Assembly: GCF_000799465.1 (NCBI RefSeq)
Contig: NZ_JUGU01000001.1
Span: forward strand, 2,376,501 to 2,440,500
Direction of reading: 5' to 3'
Length of the DNA stretch: 64,000 nt
Source of the DNA: Psychroserpens sp. Hel_I_66
GTDB lineage: Bacteria; Bacteroidota; Bacteroidia; Flavobacteriales; Flavobacteriaceae
The position numbers were made by a program, and so were the translations under genes. A model generated the notes under the pieces. It was not told where the DNA came from, searched no databases, and was given only the letters and a program-made list of their open reading frames with translations. This document shows positions 1-8,970 of this stretch, piece after piece (within the stretch, counting starts at the first letter, position 1; each line of letters begins with the position of its first letter).

Positions 1-380
1 TGTTCAATCTCTTTTAAACGATGTGGGTTTAAATCACTGATATCATTATTATTATTCCAAATAGGATCTGAAACTGGTACACAAATAATTTTTTCATCTG
101 GTCCTTTTTCATCGGTCATATGGAACACTCCAATAGGTCTTACTTCCATTACAACCATTGGGTAAGTTGGCTCTGTACCCATCACTAAAACATCTAAGGG
201 ATCACCGTCCAATGCCAATGTTTCTGGTATAAATCCGTAATCTCCTGGATACATCATAGATGAAAACAACATACGATCAAATCTAATTTTATGTAATGTA
301 AAATCGTATTCATATTTGTTACGACTTCCTTTTGGGATTTCTATTAATACATCAAAGGTTAATTCTCCAGTTTTGCTCAT
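1..380 (-). CDS. ppa: Inorganic pyrophosphatase, family I (5' part; runs off the window start)
   Basis: Cytoplasmic soluble pyrophosphatase, which hydrolyses PPi to two phosphates and so drives biosynthetic reactions. Read on the minus strand from the ATG at 380-378, the translation starts MSKTGELTFDVLIEIPKGSR and carries the substrate-binding pattern with KGS and KYEYD near residues 17-26. It also has the family I signature DGDPLDVLV near residues 59-67, whose aspartates bind Mg2+. About 126 codons are present, and the 3' end lies outside the window. A good Bacteroidota-type promoter precedes it at 431-460. Family assignment is firm. Confidence 0.95.
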   Translation of the reverse strand, partial: MSKTGELTFDVLIEIPKGSRNKYEYDFTLHKIRFDRMLFSSMMYPGDYGFIPETLALDGDPLDVLVMGTEPTYPMVVMEVRPIGVFHMTDEKGPDEKIICVPVSDPIWNNNNDISDLNPHRLKEIE

Positions 381-430
381 TACTTTATTTTTTACTTCGG
401 AAAAATAGATTCTATACTATTTTCGGGCTG

Positions 431-460
431 CAAAGATAATGTATTGTTCGACTTAAGCAA
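431..460 (-). promoter_or_regulatory. Bacteroidota-type promoter of ppa
   Basis: On the minus strand TTG (460-458) is followed after 19 bases by TATCTTTG (438-431), matching the phylum's TTG-N19-TAnnTTTG consensus. Transcription would start about 50 bases before the ppa ATG. Confidence 0.7.
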
Positions 461-528
461 TTAAAATTGGATTTGAGTTTCTCTTAAAAATTGTCGATCT
501 TAGTGATTAAACGACTGCACTATACATT

Positions 529-963
529 ATGACCAAACAGATCACTTTAATAACAATTCTATTATCTATATCAATCTGGCCCATGAACGCTCAAGACTTA
601 CAAAAACACCAATGGAAAAACAGACTATTATTGGTCTTAACAGATGATATCAATAACCAAGAGTTCAAAACTCAAATAGAAACGCTTGAGAAAGACATCA
701 ACGGACTTAAAGAACGAAAACTCATTATATACCAAGTTATACCTCAACAACATAAAACAGGATTTGATAACGACGATCATTGGATAACATCGTCAAATCT
801 CTACCAAGACTTTAAAACCAAAGACAAACCTTTTGAGATCATTTTAATTGGTTTGGATGGAGGTGATAAATTGAGACAGCATACAGTTTTAACTACTGAA
901 AAATTATTTAGTATTATTGATGCGATGCCTATGCGACGTGCTGAGATTAGGAATAAAAATTAG
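529..963 (+). CDS. Exported DUF4174 domain protein
   Basis: A 144-residue protein with an N-terminal signal peptide (hydrophobic residues 5-20, likely cut after MNAQ) and then one DUF4174 domain to the end. I recognise the family from the thioredoxin-like alternation of strands (LLLVLTDD, FEIILIGLDGGDKL) and the closing IIDAMPMRRAEIR segment, which is typical of these proteins. The domain's function is unknown. The fold resembles thioredoxin or peroxiredoxin domains, but no CxxC is present. It is divergent from ppa, so both could respond to the 381-528 spacer. A periplasmic location is inferred from the signal peptide. Confidence 0.75.
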   Translation: MTKQITLITILLSISIWPMNAQDLQKHQWKNRLLLVLTDDINNQEFKTQIETLEKDINGLKERKLIIYQVIPQQHKTGFDNDDHWITSSNLYQDFKTKDKPFEIILIGLDGGDKLRQHTVLTTEKLFSIIDAMPMRRAEIRNKN

Positions 964-1171
964 TAGCAACCAACATCAAAATCGTTATTATAAATTTCTT
1001 TTTCAGTTTGAGCCAACTTTAAATTTACGCATTCTCAAACAGACTCTTCATAAGGAAAAACCGATTGTCTTTATTTTTTTTTAATCTAAATACATACTAC
1101 TGCTAGATAGTAATTCACTACCTAAAGCTTCGGCTTATTTTGTAATTTCAAGAAAACGCAAAAACAGTATT

Positions 1172-1342
1172 ATGAAAAAAAAAATTTTAAAATGGTATCC
1201 AGTAATTCTAGCATTTCTATGTCTATTATACTCTGTAGGGCTCGGTCTATTTGGTATGACAGAAGAGGCTCAGTATTCAGCGCACTGGCCTGCGACTATA
1301 CTATTGTTCGCCATCGCAATTAGACAAAGAAGAAGATCATGA
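1172..1342 (+). CDS. Small single-span membrane protein (56 aa)
   Basis: I do not recognise the family. The protein starts MKKKILKWYP and has a strongly hydrophobic stretch at residues 10-28. A second hydrophobic segment (ATILLFAIAI) at residues 41-50 is followed by the basic tail RQRRRS, so it has one or two membrane spans. Its stop overlaps the start of the next small gene by 4 bases (ATGA), a usual sign of translational coupling. The overlap and hydrophobicity support a real gene, and the function is unknown. Confidence 0.5.
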   Translation: MKKKILKWYPVILAFLCLLYSVGLGLFGMTEEAQYSAHWPATILLFAIAIRQRRRS

Positions 1343-1515
1343 ATAAAGGATTTTTAATAATAGGAGGTATTATATTCGCTGTGTATATATATCTAACTTT
1401 TTGGAATATTTATATTTCACACAAGACCCAAAAGAAAAACAATTATCCCGAGCTTGAAAAAAAAGAAATCTTTGAAGCTTACGACAAAGCCAACAAAGAG
1501 GACAGTAGTAAATAA
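1339..1515 (+). CDS. Small membrane protein (58 aa), translationally coupled
   Basis: Starts inside the stop of the preceding small gene (ATGA overlap at 1339-1342). Residues 4-27 form one hydrophobic span rich in Ile, Phe and Tyr. The remainder (HKTQKKNNYPELEKKEIF) is a charged, probably cytoplasmic tail. No family is recognised. With its partner it may make a two-subunit small membrane unit just upstream of a transmembrane regulator, but nothing in the sequence names a function. Confidence 0.5.
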   Translation: MNKGFLIIGGIIFAVYIYLTFWNIYISHKTQKKNNYPELEKKEIFEAYDKANKEDSSK

Positions 1516-1757
1516 TTGCTACGTATCTTATTATATATTTTGTCAAATCTAGTTTGTTTTACTTTTTACTTCGGAAATATATTAGCGACCTAAAAATTCA
1601 ATTTTAAGATTTTGTAAAACCCATTTACACAAGTCATAGAAGATTTAGCTCAAAACCGCTCGTTTTTATTTCTGTAGAAATCATCTTTAATCTTACAATC
1701 AATTGTTCCCTTAATTTGTTTAACTTGTACTCTTCTCACAAGAAATCAACTGTTTAA

Positions 1758-3764
1758 ATGAATTCCGAAGAAAATTTGAATACAGATTTTAAAGACAAAC
1801 CATCGAGAAATACATTGGTCTATAAACTGTCTAAAGAAATTGAGATCAATCTCAATAATGAACAGTTTGGCGTGGATAGTCTTGCAAAATCAGTCGGGAT
1901 GAGTAGATCCAGTTTGCATAGAAAACTACATAAAGCTACTGGTTGCTCTACAAGCCAGTTTATGAGGGAATATAGGTTAAAAAGAGCTTTTGAAATCCTT
2001 AGCCATGAGGATATTACTGTTTCTGAAGCTGCTTATCGTGTTGGTTTTAATAGCGCGACCTATTTTAATACCTGCTTCCATAAATTTTATGGTTATACTC
2101 CTGGAGAAGTGAAATCTAAAACCAGTAGGGAAACTTATGTAGGAAGTGAATTATCCAATAATGAAACCGAAAATATTTTATCTGTAAACGAGGAAAATCG
2201 TAAACCCAACAGAAGTAAACGTAAAAAAAACCTGTTATGGATTGGTCTGCTACTATTAATGACACCTTTGGCTCTTTATATTTACCAAACTAATCAAACA
2301 GAAAATAAAGCAAGTTTAACAGTCGAGAATACAACCAAAGAGAAATCGATCGCTGTACTACCCTTTAAAAATTGGACTGGAAATCCCGATTTGGAATATA
2401 TTAGTGATGGCATGACAGATGCTGTTATTTCGAGATTAACAAAAATAGGTGCACTTGATAAAGTAATACCATTTACGTCAACCTTAAAATTTAAGCAAAC
2501 CGATAAGACCATTGATGAAATTGGAAGTGAGTTGGGAGTAGCAACACTTTTACAAGGCAATTTCCAGATTTCGGGCAATCAAATTAGCATCAATTTACAA
2601 ATGTTGGATAGTCGTACCAACGAACATATATGGTCAGAAAAATATGTTCGAGAATGGAAAAGTGAAGAGATTTTTGAAATGCAGACCGAAGTTGTAGAAG
2701 ACATTGCAGACAAAATGAATGCCTTAATAGCAAAAGATGAATTGGCAAGCATTAAAAAAATCCCTACCAAAAGCAAGCTGGCTTATTCCTATTTTCTTCA
2801 AGGCGATTTTCAAAAGAATAAAGCAAGTGAACTGTCCTACTCAAATGCCCTTACCCTTTATAAAAAAGCGATTGCATTAGATTCTAATTTTGTTCAGCCC
2901 TATTTGGATATGGCCAATATATATAATTTGGGTGGTGGTGTATGGGGTTTTTATGATGAACAGGAAGCATGGAACAAGGGCAAAGTCCTTTTAGAAAAAG
3001 TACTTGAAATAGAGCCAGACAATAGTCAAGCAGAAGAAGAGTTACTTACTGGGGAATTTTTCTATGGTTGGAACTTTAAACGTGTTGAAGACTATTACCA
3101 AACTATTTTACCAAATTCTTTCTATGACAACTCACCGGTGATCTCCCTTGATTATGCCATTAAAACAGGAAGGCCCGAGAACGCTTTGAAAGCCAGTGAA
3201 TATTTTAGCTCAATGGAGCCTTCAAACGTGTTTTTTCCCTTTTTCAAGGCGGAATCCTTACTTTTTTTAGGCAAAAAACAAGAAGCCATAAATGTATTAA
3301 ATGATGCCGACCCTTTGTATAGCGATAACTTTTTTTATTTAAGAGAATCTACTAAGTTGTATTTTTATTTGGAAGACTATAAAAAATCAAGAATTCAACT
3401 CAATAAAATTTTAAATAAGTTTTCCGATTATCCACCAATATTGATGTGGTTTAATAGTATTTATGCTCAGATGGATGGAGCTTCTGCGGAAGCAAAAAAT
3501 TATTTGGCAGCACTAAAAAACGAATACAGTAAAGGTTCTTCCGGTAGTCCAGCTTGGTTTACAGCTCTTTATTATGCCTATATAAAAGACGTCGACAAAA
3601 CATTCGAATGGCTTCAAAAATCTTATGAAAGGCACGAGGTTGAAATGACCTGGCTACGTGAAGAGCCCTTATTAGCACCTATAAGAACTGACCTTCGCTA
3701 CAAAGAACTTTACGATAAAGTAGGTTTTTCCGATATCGGACTACCAATCAAAACAGCTTTTTAA
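1758..3764 (+). CDS. Transmembrane AraC-type regulator with TolB-like and TPR domains
   Basis: A 668-residue one-component regulator. Residues 25-120 form an AraC/XylS helix-turn-helix pair, with the typical second helix pattern VSEAAYRVGFNSATYFNTCFH and PGEVK. Basic residues then precede one membrane span (158-177). From about 196 the sequence KSIAVLPFKNWTGNPDLEYI is a TolB-like N-terminal domain, followed to the end by TPR-like helical repeats. The predicted topology is DNA-binding domain inside and TolB/TPR part in the periplasm, the same plan as CadC-type proteins but with an AraC head. No phosphoacceptor is seen, so it probably senses a periplasmic signal directly. It stands as a single gene, and the downstream lipoprotein-mddA pair is a plausible target. 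The signal is unknown. Confidence 0.85.
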   Translation: MNSEENLNTDFKDKPSRNTLVYKLSKEIEINLNNEQFGVDSLAKSVGMSRSSLHRKLHKATGCSTSQFMREYRLKRAFEILSHEDITVSEAAYRVGFNSATYFNTCFHKFYGYTPGEVKSKTSRETYVGSELSNNETENILSVNEENRKPNRSKRKKNLLWIGLLLLMTPLALYIYQTNQTENKASLTVENTTKEKSIAVLPFKNWTGNPDLEYISDGMTDAVISRLTKIGALDKVIPFTSTLKFKQTDKTIDEIGSELGVATLLQGNFQISGNQISINLQMLDSRTNEHIWSEKYVREWKSEEIFEMQTEVVEDIADKMNALIAKDELASIKKIPTKSKLAYSYFLQGDFQKNKASELSYSNALTLYKKAIALDSNFVQPYLDMANIYNLGGGVWGFYDEQEAWNKGKVLLEKVLEIEPDNSQAEEELLTGEFFYGWNFKRVEDYYQTILPNSFYDNSPVISLDYAIKTGRPENALKASEYFSSMEPSNVFFPFFKAESLLFLGKKQEAINVLNDADPLYSDNFFYLRESTKLYFYLEDYKKSRIQLNKILNKFSDYPPILMWFNSIYAQMDGASAEAKNYLAALKNEYSKGSSGSPAWFTALYYAYIKDVDKTFEWLQKSYERHEVEMTWLREEPLLAPIRTDLRYKELYDKVGFSDIGLPIKTAF

Positions 3765-3860
3765 AAATAAGTCTTTTACTACCTATTTCAACATAAGTTA
3801 AAGGTTTTGCACCATAATTTAAAGGGCTGAACGCAAACTTAATACACTTACAACATGTCT

Positions 3861-3877
3861 GTTATGTTGCACATAAC
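3861..3877. promoter_or_regulatory. Candidate operator: perfect inverted repeat
   Basis: GTTATG (3861-3866) and CATAAC (3872-3877) form a perfect 6-bp inverted repeat around TTGCA. It covers the likely TTG element of the promoter before the 3923 lipoprotein gene, so a bound dimer would block transcription. Which protein binds is not known. Confidence 0.35.
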
Positions 3878-3894
3878 AATTCTTTCCATCTTTG
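3867..3894 (+). promoter_or_regulatory. Possible promoter of the lipoprotein-mddA operon
   Basis: TTG at 3867-3869 and CATCTTTG at 3887-3894 are 17 bases apart. The second box differs from TAnnTTTG at its first position and the spacing is slightly short, so this is tentative. The following ATG is at 3923. Confidence 0.4.
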
Positions 3895-3922
3895 TATCAA
3901 GCAGTTATAAAAATATAATATT

Positions 3923-4438
3923 ATGAACGTAAAATTGATTTTTGCATTAGTTATGACTTTAGGAGTTCTAATGACAGGATGTAAACAAGAGGAACAAAAA
4001 AAGAAAATTGAAGAAGTGAAGATTGATTTAATCAATGATGAATTTCCTGAGGCCAAACAGGAAATAATGGAAACTTATAATACAATTGCTCAGATCCTTA
4101 AAGAAGGTGATATGGATAAACTTATTGCTTTACATGCCTACAGTCCAAAATTTACCGAGTTTAAAGATGGAGAACTACGCAATGATGGTGAAGCAAACGA
4201 AGCCTACGAACGAAAGGTTTTTAGCAACGTAACCGAAGTGGTTAAATTCGATTCAAAAGACATGAAAATTGCAGTTTATGGAGATGTTGCCAATGTGACC
4301 TTTCACTCTGATTTTCATTTAAAATTTGGAGAAGACCTTGTAATTGTTAATGACCAAATTACACTGCTATTTGTAAAAACAGATGCGGGATGGAAAATAG
4401 TCCACGAACATCATTCACCCATAAAAAAAGATTTATAA
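3923..4438 (+). CDS. Lipoprotein with SnoaL/DUF4440-like (NTF2-fold) domain
   Basis: A 171-residue lipoprotein whose signal peptide ends in the lipobox LMTGC, with the lipidated Cys at position 20. After a charged linker, residues 45-165 look like a SnoaL/DUF4440-type NTF2 fold. The segment around FTEFKDG, the late strand ITLLFVKTDAGWKIVHEHHS and the final HHS are typical of that superfamily. Such domains bind or convert small ligands, but no specific reaction can be read here. It is 30 bases ahead of mddA on the same strand and probably co-transcribed with it. Confidence 0.7.
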   Translation: MNVKLIFALVMTLGVLMTGCKQEEQKKKIEEVKIDLINDEFPEAKQEIMETYNTIAQILKEGDMDKLIALHAYSPKFTEFKDGELRNDGEANEAYERKVFSNVTEVVKFDSKDMKIAVYGDVANVTFHSDFHLKFGEDLVIVNDQITLLFVKTDAGWKIVHEHHSPIKKDL

Positions 4439-4468
4439 AACTTGAATTAAGAAAAAAAACCAAACATC

Positions 4469-5206
4469 ATGAAAAAAGTACTCGTCATTATCTATGGAAC
4501 CATTGCCTACATCGTCTTTCTCGTTTCTTTTTTATACGCCATTGGATTTGTTGGCAATTTTCTTGTACCAAAATCGATAGATTCTGGTGAGCAAACATCT
4601 CTCATATACTCCTTGATTATTAACTTAAGCCTTATGAGTCTTTTTGCGTTGCAACATAGCATTATGGCAAGACCTGCGTTTAAAAAATGGTTTACTAAAT
4701 ATGCCAACCCAGCTATTGAACGAAGCACATATGTTTTGCTTTCTAGCCTCATATTGCTTCTACTGTACTGGAAATGGCAACCTATGCCTACAATTTTTTG
4801 GGATACTGAAGGCTTAACTTCAACTGTTCTATTTATGGTGTTTTTATCAGGTTGGATGATTGTATTCCTTTCAACCTTAATGATTAGTCATTTTGAATTA
4901 TTTGGTCTTACACAAATTTATAGAAACTTTAAAAATCAATCAATAACAGCTCCAGAATTTCAAGTAAATTGGTTTTATAAATTAGTTAGACATCCCATTA
5001 TGTTAGGATTTATAATTGCTTTTTGGGCAGCACCTACAATGACTGTTGGTCGCCTGTTATTTGCTACAGTAACTACAGCGTATATTTTGATAGCTGTTAA
5101 ATATTTAGAAGAGAGAGATTTAAAAAAATTTATAGGTAAAGCGTATGAGGATTACCAAAAAAAAGTACCAATGATATTTCCTTTTACTAAAATAAAAAAG
5201 GGATAA
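4469..5206 (+). CDS. mddA: Probable methanethiol S-methyltransferase (MddA-type, NnrU/ICMT-related membrane protein)
   Basis: A 245-residue integral membrane protein with about six spans. MddA enzymes methylate methanethiol with S-adenosylmethionine to give dimethyl sulfide. The assignment rests on the conserved pattern QHSIMARPAFKKWF followed by IERSTYVLLSSL and a Trp-rich segment (YWKWQPMP), then the late methyltransferase-like motif RHPIMLGFIIAFWAAP and YLEERDL. The last two are shared with isoprenylcysteine methyltransferases and NnrU proteins. It is probably co-transcribed with the upstream lipoprotein. The wider NnrU family also holds proteins of unknown function, so the substrate is inferred from similarity. 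Confidence 0.7.
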   Translation: MKKVLVIIYGTIAYIVFLVSFLYAIGFVGNFLVPKSIDSGEQTSLIYSLIINLSLMSLFALQHSIMARPAFKKWFTKYANPAIERSTYVLLSSLILLLLYWKWQPMPTIFWDTEGLTSTVLFMVFLSGWMIVFLSTLMISHFELFGLTQIYRNFKNQSITAPEFQVNWFYKLVRHPIMLGFIIAFWAAPTMTVGRLLFATVTTAYILIAVKYLEERDLKKFIGKAYEDYQKKVPMIFPFTKIKKG

Positions 5207-5297
5207 ATTAATTGCTACACTTAAAAGATATATAACTATACATTTCTCTTAAGAATCATATTCTAACAAAAATCATGAAACCGAACGTTAACCTTAA

Positions 5298-7808
5298 TTA
5301 AAAACTAAATCCAAAACTTCCAGTCACACCAAAAGGTCGTGCCTCTGGAGTATCTAGATAGTTTCCTCTAAAGTTAAAATCTATACGTAGTATTTTAAAG
5401 ATATTGCCCACACCAAAACTGTACTCATAATAAATTTCATCGTTTGGAGCCACTAATGGTGTTTCAACAGGATTTCCTGTCGTGTTTAGCGCTACATTTT
5501 CCGCAGAAATATCTCCCCAAACACCTCTTACACCAACAATGGCTCTTAAGTTGTACTTTTTAAGAAATGGAATTCTAGAAAATATGCGACCATTAAAATT
5601 ATGCTCCATGTGCATTGACGTGTATGTATCTGTCACGAACTCATAGAAATCAAGTTGTGGAAAGGTGTTGTAAATAGAGAAATACGATTGGTTTCCTGGC
5701 ACAACACTCAATAACCCCAAAGGCACTGCACCAAAGGTTTTACCAGCTTCTACAGTTGTGGTCAATCTGCCAAAACCACCCACTTGCCAAGGCTGTATGT
5801 ATGATAATTGTACTTTTGTATAATCAAAATCACTGTTAAAATAAGCTTTATCTCCACGAGTGACCTGGGCAAATAAACTTGCAAATCCATCATTGGCAAC
5901 GCGACGTTCTACCCCAAATCCTGTCATTTTTCTCTTCGGAAAGTAGGATAATGACAACGCGGTTTCGTACTGCGTAATTTCCGAAGAAATACCAGTTGGA
6001 GAATCGGGATCGTTATAATCCAGACTAAAGGTTGGCGATGCAGATTCTAATGTTCTGTAAGTTCCGCTCGTTCTAATCACAAAGTTCTTACTTGGCTCCA
6101 TTTCTAGAGCAAGTGTTGTAAGATTTACATTGGTCAATTTGTCGTTGGCACTAGTACCAACTACTGCAGAGGATGCCAAACTACGACCTAAAACATCTGT
6201 TGAGGCTGTTAAATTTGCGCCTATCTGTTCTACATCTCGTCTATTACCAGCGGAAATTATAAATCGATTCTTTTTATCAAGTAACCACTTTCCTGAGATT
6301 CCATATTTGAACTTATCGTCTCTAAAACCGTAAGCCAGAAAACCTTCTAACCTCCAAAGATCATTAGGTCCAAAATAGGTTCGTCCTCCTCCTCTAATTC
6401 GCACACCTTCAACTTCATTGTAACCAAAAACGGAAAATACGGGACCAATGTCTAAATTGGCACTTGGGACTTCTACGTAACCGGAAGCTAGAATACTTCC
6501 AATATTATAAAGTCGCTGGAATTTTTTTACAGTCTTTAAAGTATCCAGCATTTTGTAGACCCCTTTTTCATCTTTATTAAGGGATTCCATTCGGTTTGTT
6601 TCCCAGAAATCGTCATCACGGTTATAGATGTCCTGATTGTAATTATAAACTTCTACATCGTAGAAATCATCGGCTTTGGGCTCGTTAAAAACGTAATTAT
6701 CGTAAAGCGTTGTTCTTTTTCCGTAGACACCACGGGACTTTTCCTTTTTATTTAAGGCAAAATCAGACAACATATAATCACGCTTGATCAAAAATACCGA
6801 GTCATTTATTACATCAAATTCCTGTTCAATATAAATTTCTTTTACCCAGTTAATATTCGCGCTTTTTGAAGCTTGAAGATTTATATCCTTGATGGCATAC
6901 GTTGAGTCATTGACCCAGAAATCACCTTTAAAGGTCAATTCATTTTTTCGCCTTGGGTAGTAAATGATGTTGTAACACCATTTGTTATCTATAAATGCAC
7001 TGTCTGACAATACATAATTATATGTCTGTATGCCTGTTCGAGACAGCGGGCTTACAAAACTCTTATCAAAAAACTTGAGGTAATTATCATAGATATTAAA
7101 ATCTGCATAGAGATCATCCACAAAGTCAATAATGACTTGGTTATTACTAAAACCTGAATTTTTATTACCTTTTAAGTCTTCCTTTTCCTTATTGATTACA
7201 TTATCTCCATACACTTTGCTTACTGCTTCGTTAATAAAGATTGGCAAATAGGTTTTACCTGTAATATTTGAGGTATCTACTTCTTCAAACACAAACTCCA
7301 TCCCTTTAAACAGTTTACTTTTTATAAGCGCACTATCTATGGTATTGAGGTCAAACTCAACTTTCTCGTATTTATCGTATTGGTATTGATCAAATTGTCG
7401 CAGACCGTTTTGTCGTTTACGCTCCCATATTTTTTGCAGAATTCTAATGGCAGGGTTTTCTGATGCTTTTTTGGATTGCTTTCCTGTGACTATTAAAACT
7501 TCGCTAAGTGCGCCTGCTTCTTCCTTTAAAATGAATTTTAAATCGTAGTTTACTTTATTTGCGAGTTTGACTTCTTGAAGTTCATAACCTAAAAAGGATA
7601 CCACAAGAGTTTCCCATGTATTATCAGATTCTAAATAGAAACGACCATCTTCATTAGAAATCGTTCCTTCTGTAGAACCTTTAAACAAGATATTGGCAAA
7701 TGCCACAGGTTCATTGAATTCATCAAACACGTAACCACTGACTTTGGTTTGTGCGTATGCGGAAAATATTCCGAAGAAAAACAATACAATGAGGAGCTTT
7801 TTTTTCAT
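5298..7808 (-). CDS. DUF5686 outer-membrane protein with carboxypeptidase-like regulatory domain
   Basis: An 836-residue protein with a signal peptide (residues 1-19, ending AYAQ). A CarboxypepD_reg-like beta-sandwich follows at about 22-105, with the usual VSGYVFDEFNEPVAFANI and ISNEDGRF segments. The DUF5686 region then runs from about 125 to the end. The C-terminal half has alternating amphipathic strands and a final aromatic residue (SFGFSF), as in outer-membrane beta-barrels. The substrate is unknown. Related proteins sit in the outer membrane and resemble SusC-like plug-barrel proteins, but no TonB box is obvious. It lies downstream of pdhB on the same strand, separated by a terminator, so it is probably transcribed separately. 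Confidence 0.85.
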   Translation of the reverse strand: MKKKLLIVLFFFGIFSAYAQTKVSGYVFDEFNEPVAFANILFKGSTEGTISNEDGRFYLESDNTWETLVVSFLGYELQEVKLANKVNYDLKFILKEEAGALSEVLIVTGKQSKKASENPAIRILQKIWERKRQNGLRQFDQYQYDKYEKVEFDLNTIDSALIKSKLFKGMEFVFEEVDTSNITGKTYLPIFINEAVSKVYGDNVINKEKEDLKGNKNSGFSNNQVIIDFVDDLYADFNIYDNYLKFFDKSFVSPLSRTGIQTYNYVLSDSAFIDNKWCYNIIYYPRRKNELTFKGDFWVNDSTYAIKDINLQASKSANINWVKEIYIEQEFDVINDSVFLIKRDYMLSDFALNKKEKSRGVYGKRTTLYDNYVFNEPKADDFYDVEVYNYNQDIYNRDDDFWETNRMESLNKDEKGVYKMLDTLKTVKKFQRLYNIGSILASGYVEVPSANLDIGPVFSVFGYNEVEGVRIRGGGRTYFGPNDLWRLEGFLAYGFRDDKFKYGISGKWLLDKKNRFIISAGNRRDVEQIGANLTASTDVLGRSLASSAVVGTSANDKLTNVNLTTLALEMEPSKNFVIRTSGTYRTLESASPTFSLDYNDPDSPTGISSEITQYETALSLSYFPKRKMTGFGVERRVANDGFASLFAQVTRGDKAYFNSDFDYTKVQLSYIQPWQVGGFGRLTTTVEAGKTFGAVPLGLLSVVPGNQSYFSIYNTFPQLDFYEFVTDTYTSMHMEHNFNGRIFSRIPFLKKYNLRAIVGVRGVWGDISAENVALNTTGNPVETPLVAPNDEIYYEYSFGVGNIFKILRIDFNFRGNYLDTPEARPFGVTGSFGFSF

Positions 7809-7904
7809 TTAATTTAATGGTGTTTGCAATTTCACAATGTGACACAAATCATCTTTGTCGTATTATAGACTGCAAACTAAATTATAATTTGGGTTATTAA
7901 TAAA

Positions 7905-7938
7905 AAAACTTCATCAACAATCGTGCTAATGAAGTTTT
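7905..7938 (-). terminator. Intrinsic terminator of pdhB
   Basis: On the minus strand a 10-bp stem (AAAACTTCAT with its complement; arms 7938-7929 and 7914-7905, 14-base loop) ends in a run of T. It lies just after the pdhB stop. Confidence 0.75.
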
Positions 7939-7961
7939 GATAACGCAACATACGTTATTAT

Positions 7962-8939
7962 TTATTTGTACATCACTTTTTTAACTGCCTTGATGACCTC
8001 ATCTTTATTAGGCAACCATTCTTCCAATAAAACTGGAGAATAAGGTGCAGGTGTATCTGCTGTATTAATTTTTATGATTGGTGCATCGAGGTAATCAAAT
8101 GCTTCAGATTGTACCATATGGGAAATATCTGTCGCAACATTTCCAAAAGGCCATGCTTCTTCAAGGATCACCAATCGGTTGGTTTTTTTAACCGACTTTA
8201 AAATGGCATCACGATCCATTGGGCGAACGGTTCTCAAATCGATAATCTCACAAGAGATTCCTTCTTTTTCCAATTCATCTGCAGCCTTGTAGGCTTCTTT
8301 TATAATTTTTCCGAAGGAAACGATAGTCACATCAGTTCCTTCTCTTCTAATTTCGGCAACTCCTAATGGGATCGTATATTCTCCTTCTGGAATCTCACCT
8401 TTATCACCATACATTTGCTCACTCTCCATGAAAATAACTGGATCGTTATCGCGAATTGCAGATTTTAATAAACCCTTAGCATCATAAGGTGTAGATGGCA
8501 CAACCACTTTTAGACCAGGTGTGTTTGCAAACCAGTTCTCAAAGGCCTGAGAGTGGGTTGCTCCCAACTGTCCTGCAGAGGCTGTAGGTCCACGAAAAAC
8601 GATAGGACAATTAAATTGACCACCAGACATTTGTCTAATTTTCGCAGCATTATTTATAATTTGATCAATACCAACTAATGAGAAGTTAAAGGTCATGTAC
8701 TCAACAATTGGGCGATTACCGGTCATTGTAGAACCAATGGCAATCCCAGCAAAACCTAGCTCTGCAATAGGTGTATCAATCACACGTTTTGCTCCAAATT
8801 CGTCTAACATTCCTTTTGAAGCTTTGTAAGCTCCATTATATTCTGCAACTTCCTCACCCATTAAAAAAATGCTTTCATCTCTGCGCATCTCTTCGCTCAT
8901 GGCCTCGCAAATCGCTTCTCTAAATTGAATTGTCTTCAT
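7962..8939 (-). CDS. pdhB: Pyruvate dehydrogenase E1 component, beta subunit
   Basis: A 325-residue beta subunit of the alpha2beta2 E1 enzyme, which decarboxylates pyruvate with thiamine diphosphate and passes the acetyl group to lipoyl-E2. Characteristic segments are MGEEVAEYNGAYKASKGM near 27-44, the metal/TPP-facing DTPIAELGFAGIAIGS, GATHSQAFENWFAN, and the C-terminal domain motif ILEEAWPFGNVATDI. The length is normal for the family. The alpha subunit and E2 are not adjacent: the neighbour upstream is the divergent etfB, and the neighbour downstream is unrelated. A stand-alone pdhB is plausible for this group, with the partners elsewhere. Confidence 0.95.
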   Translation of the reverse strand: MKTIQFREAICEAMSEEMRRDESIFLMGEEVAEYNGAYKASKGMLDEFGAKRVIDTPIAELGFAGIAIGSTMTGNRPIVEYMTFNFSLVGIDQIINNAAKIRQMSGGQFNCPIVFRGPTASAGQLGATHSQAFENWFANTPGLKVVVPSTPYDAKGLLKSAIRDNDPVIFMESEQMYGDKGEIPEGEYTIPLGVAEIRREGTDVTIVSFGKIIKEAYKAADELEKEGISCEIIDLRTVRPMDRDAILKSVKKTNRLVILEEAWPFGNVATDISHMVQSEAFDYLDAPIIKINTADTPAPYSPVLLEEWLPNKDEVIKAVKKVMYK

Positions 8940-8962
8940 GTATCAGTTTTTTATTCGAATAG

Positions 8963-8970
8963 CAAAAATA
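8963..8970 (-). promoter_or_regulatory. -7 element of the pdhB promoter
   Basis: TATTTTTG on the minus strand (8970-8963), followed by C, fits TAnnTTTG about 24 bases before the start codon. No clear TTG lies at the usual distance. Confidence 0.5.
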
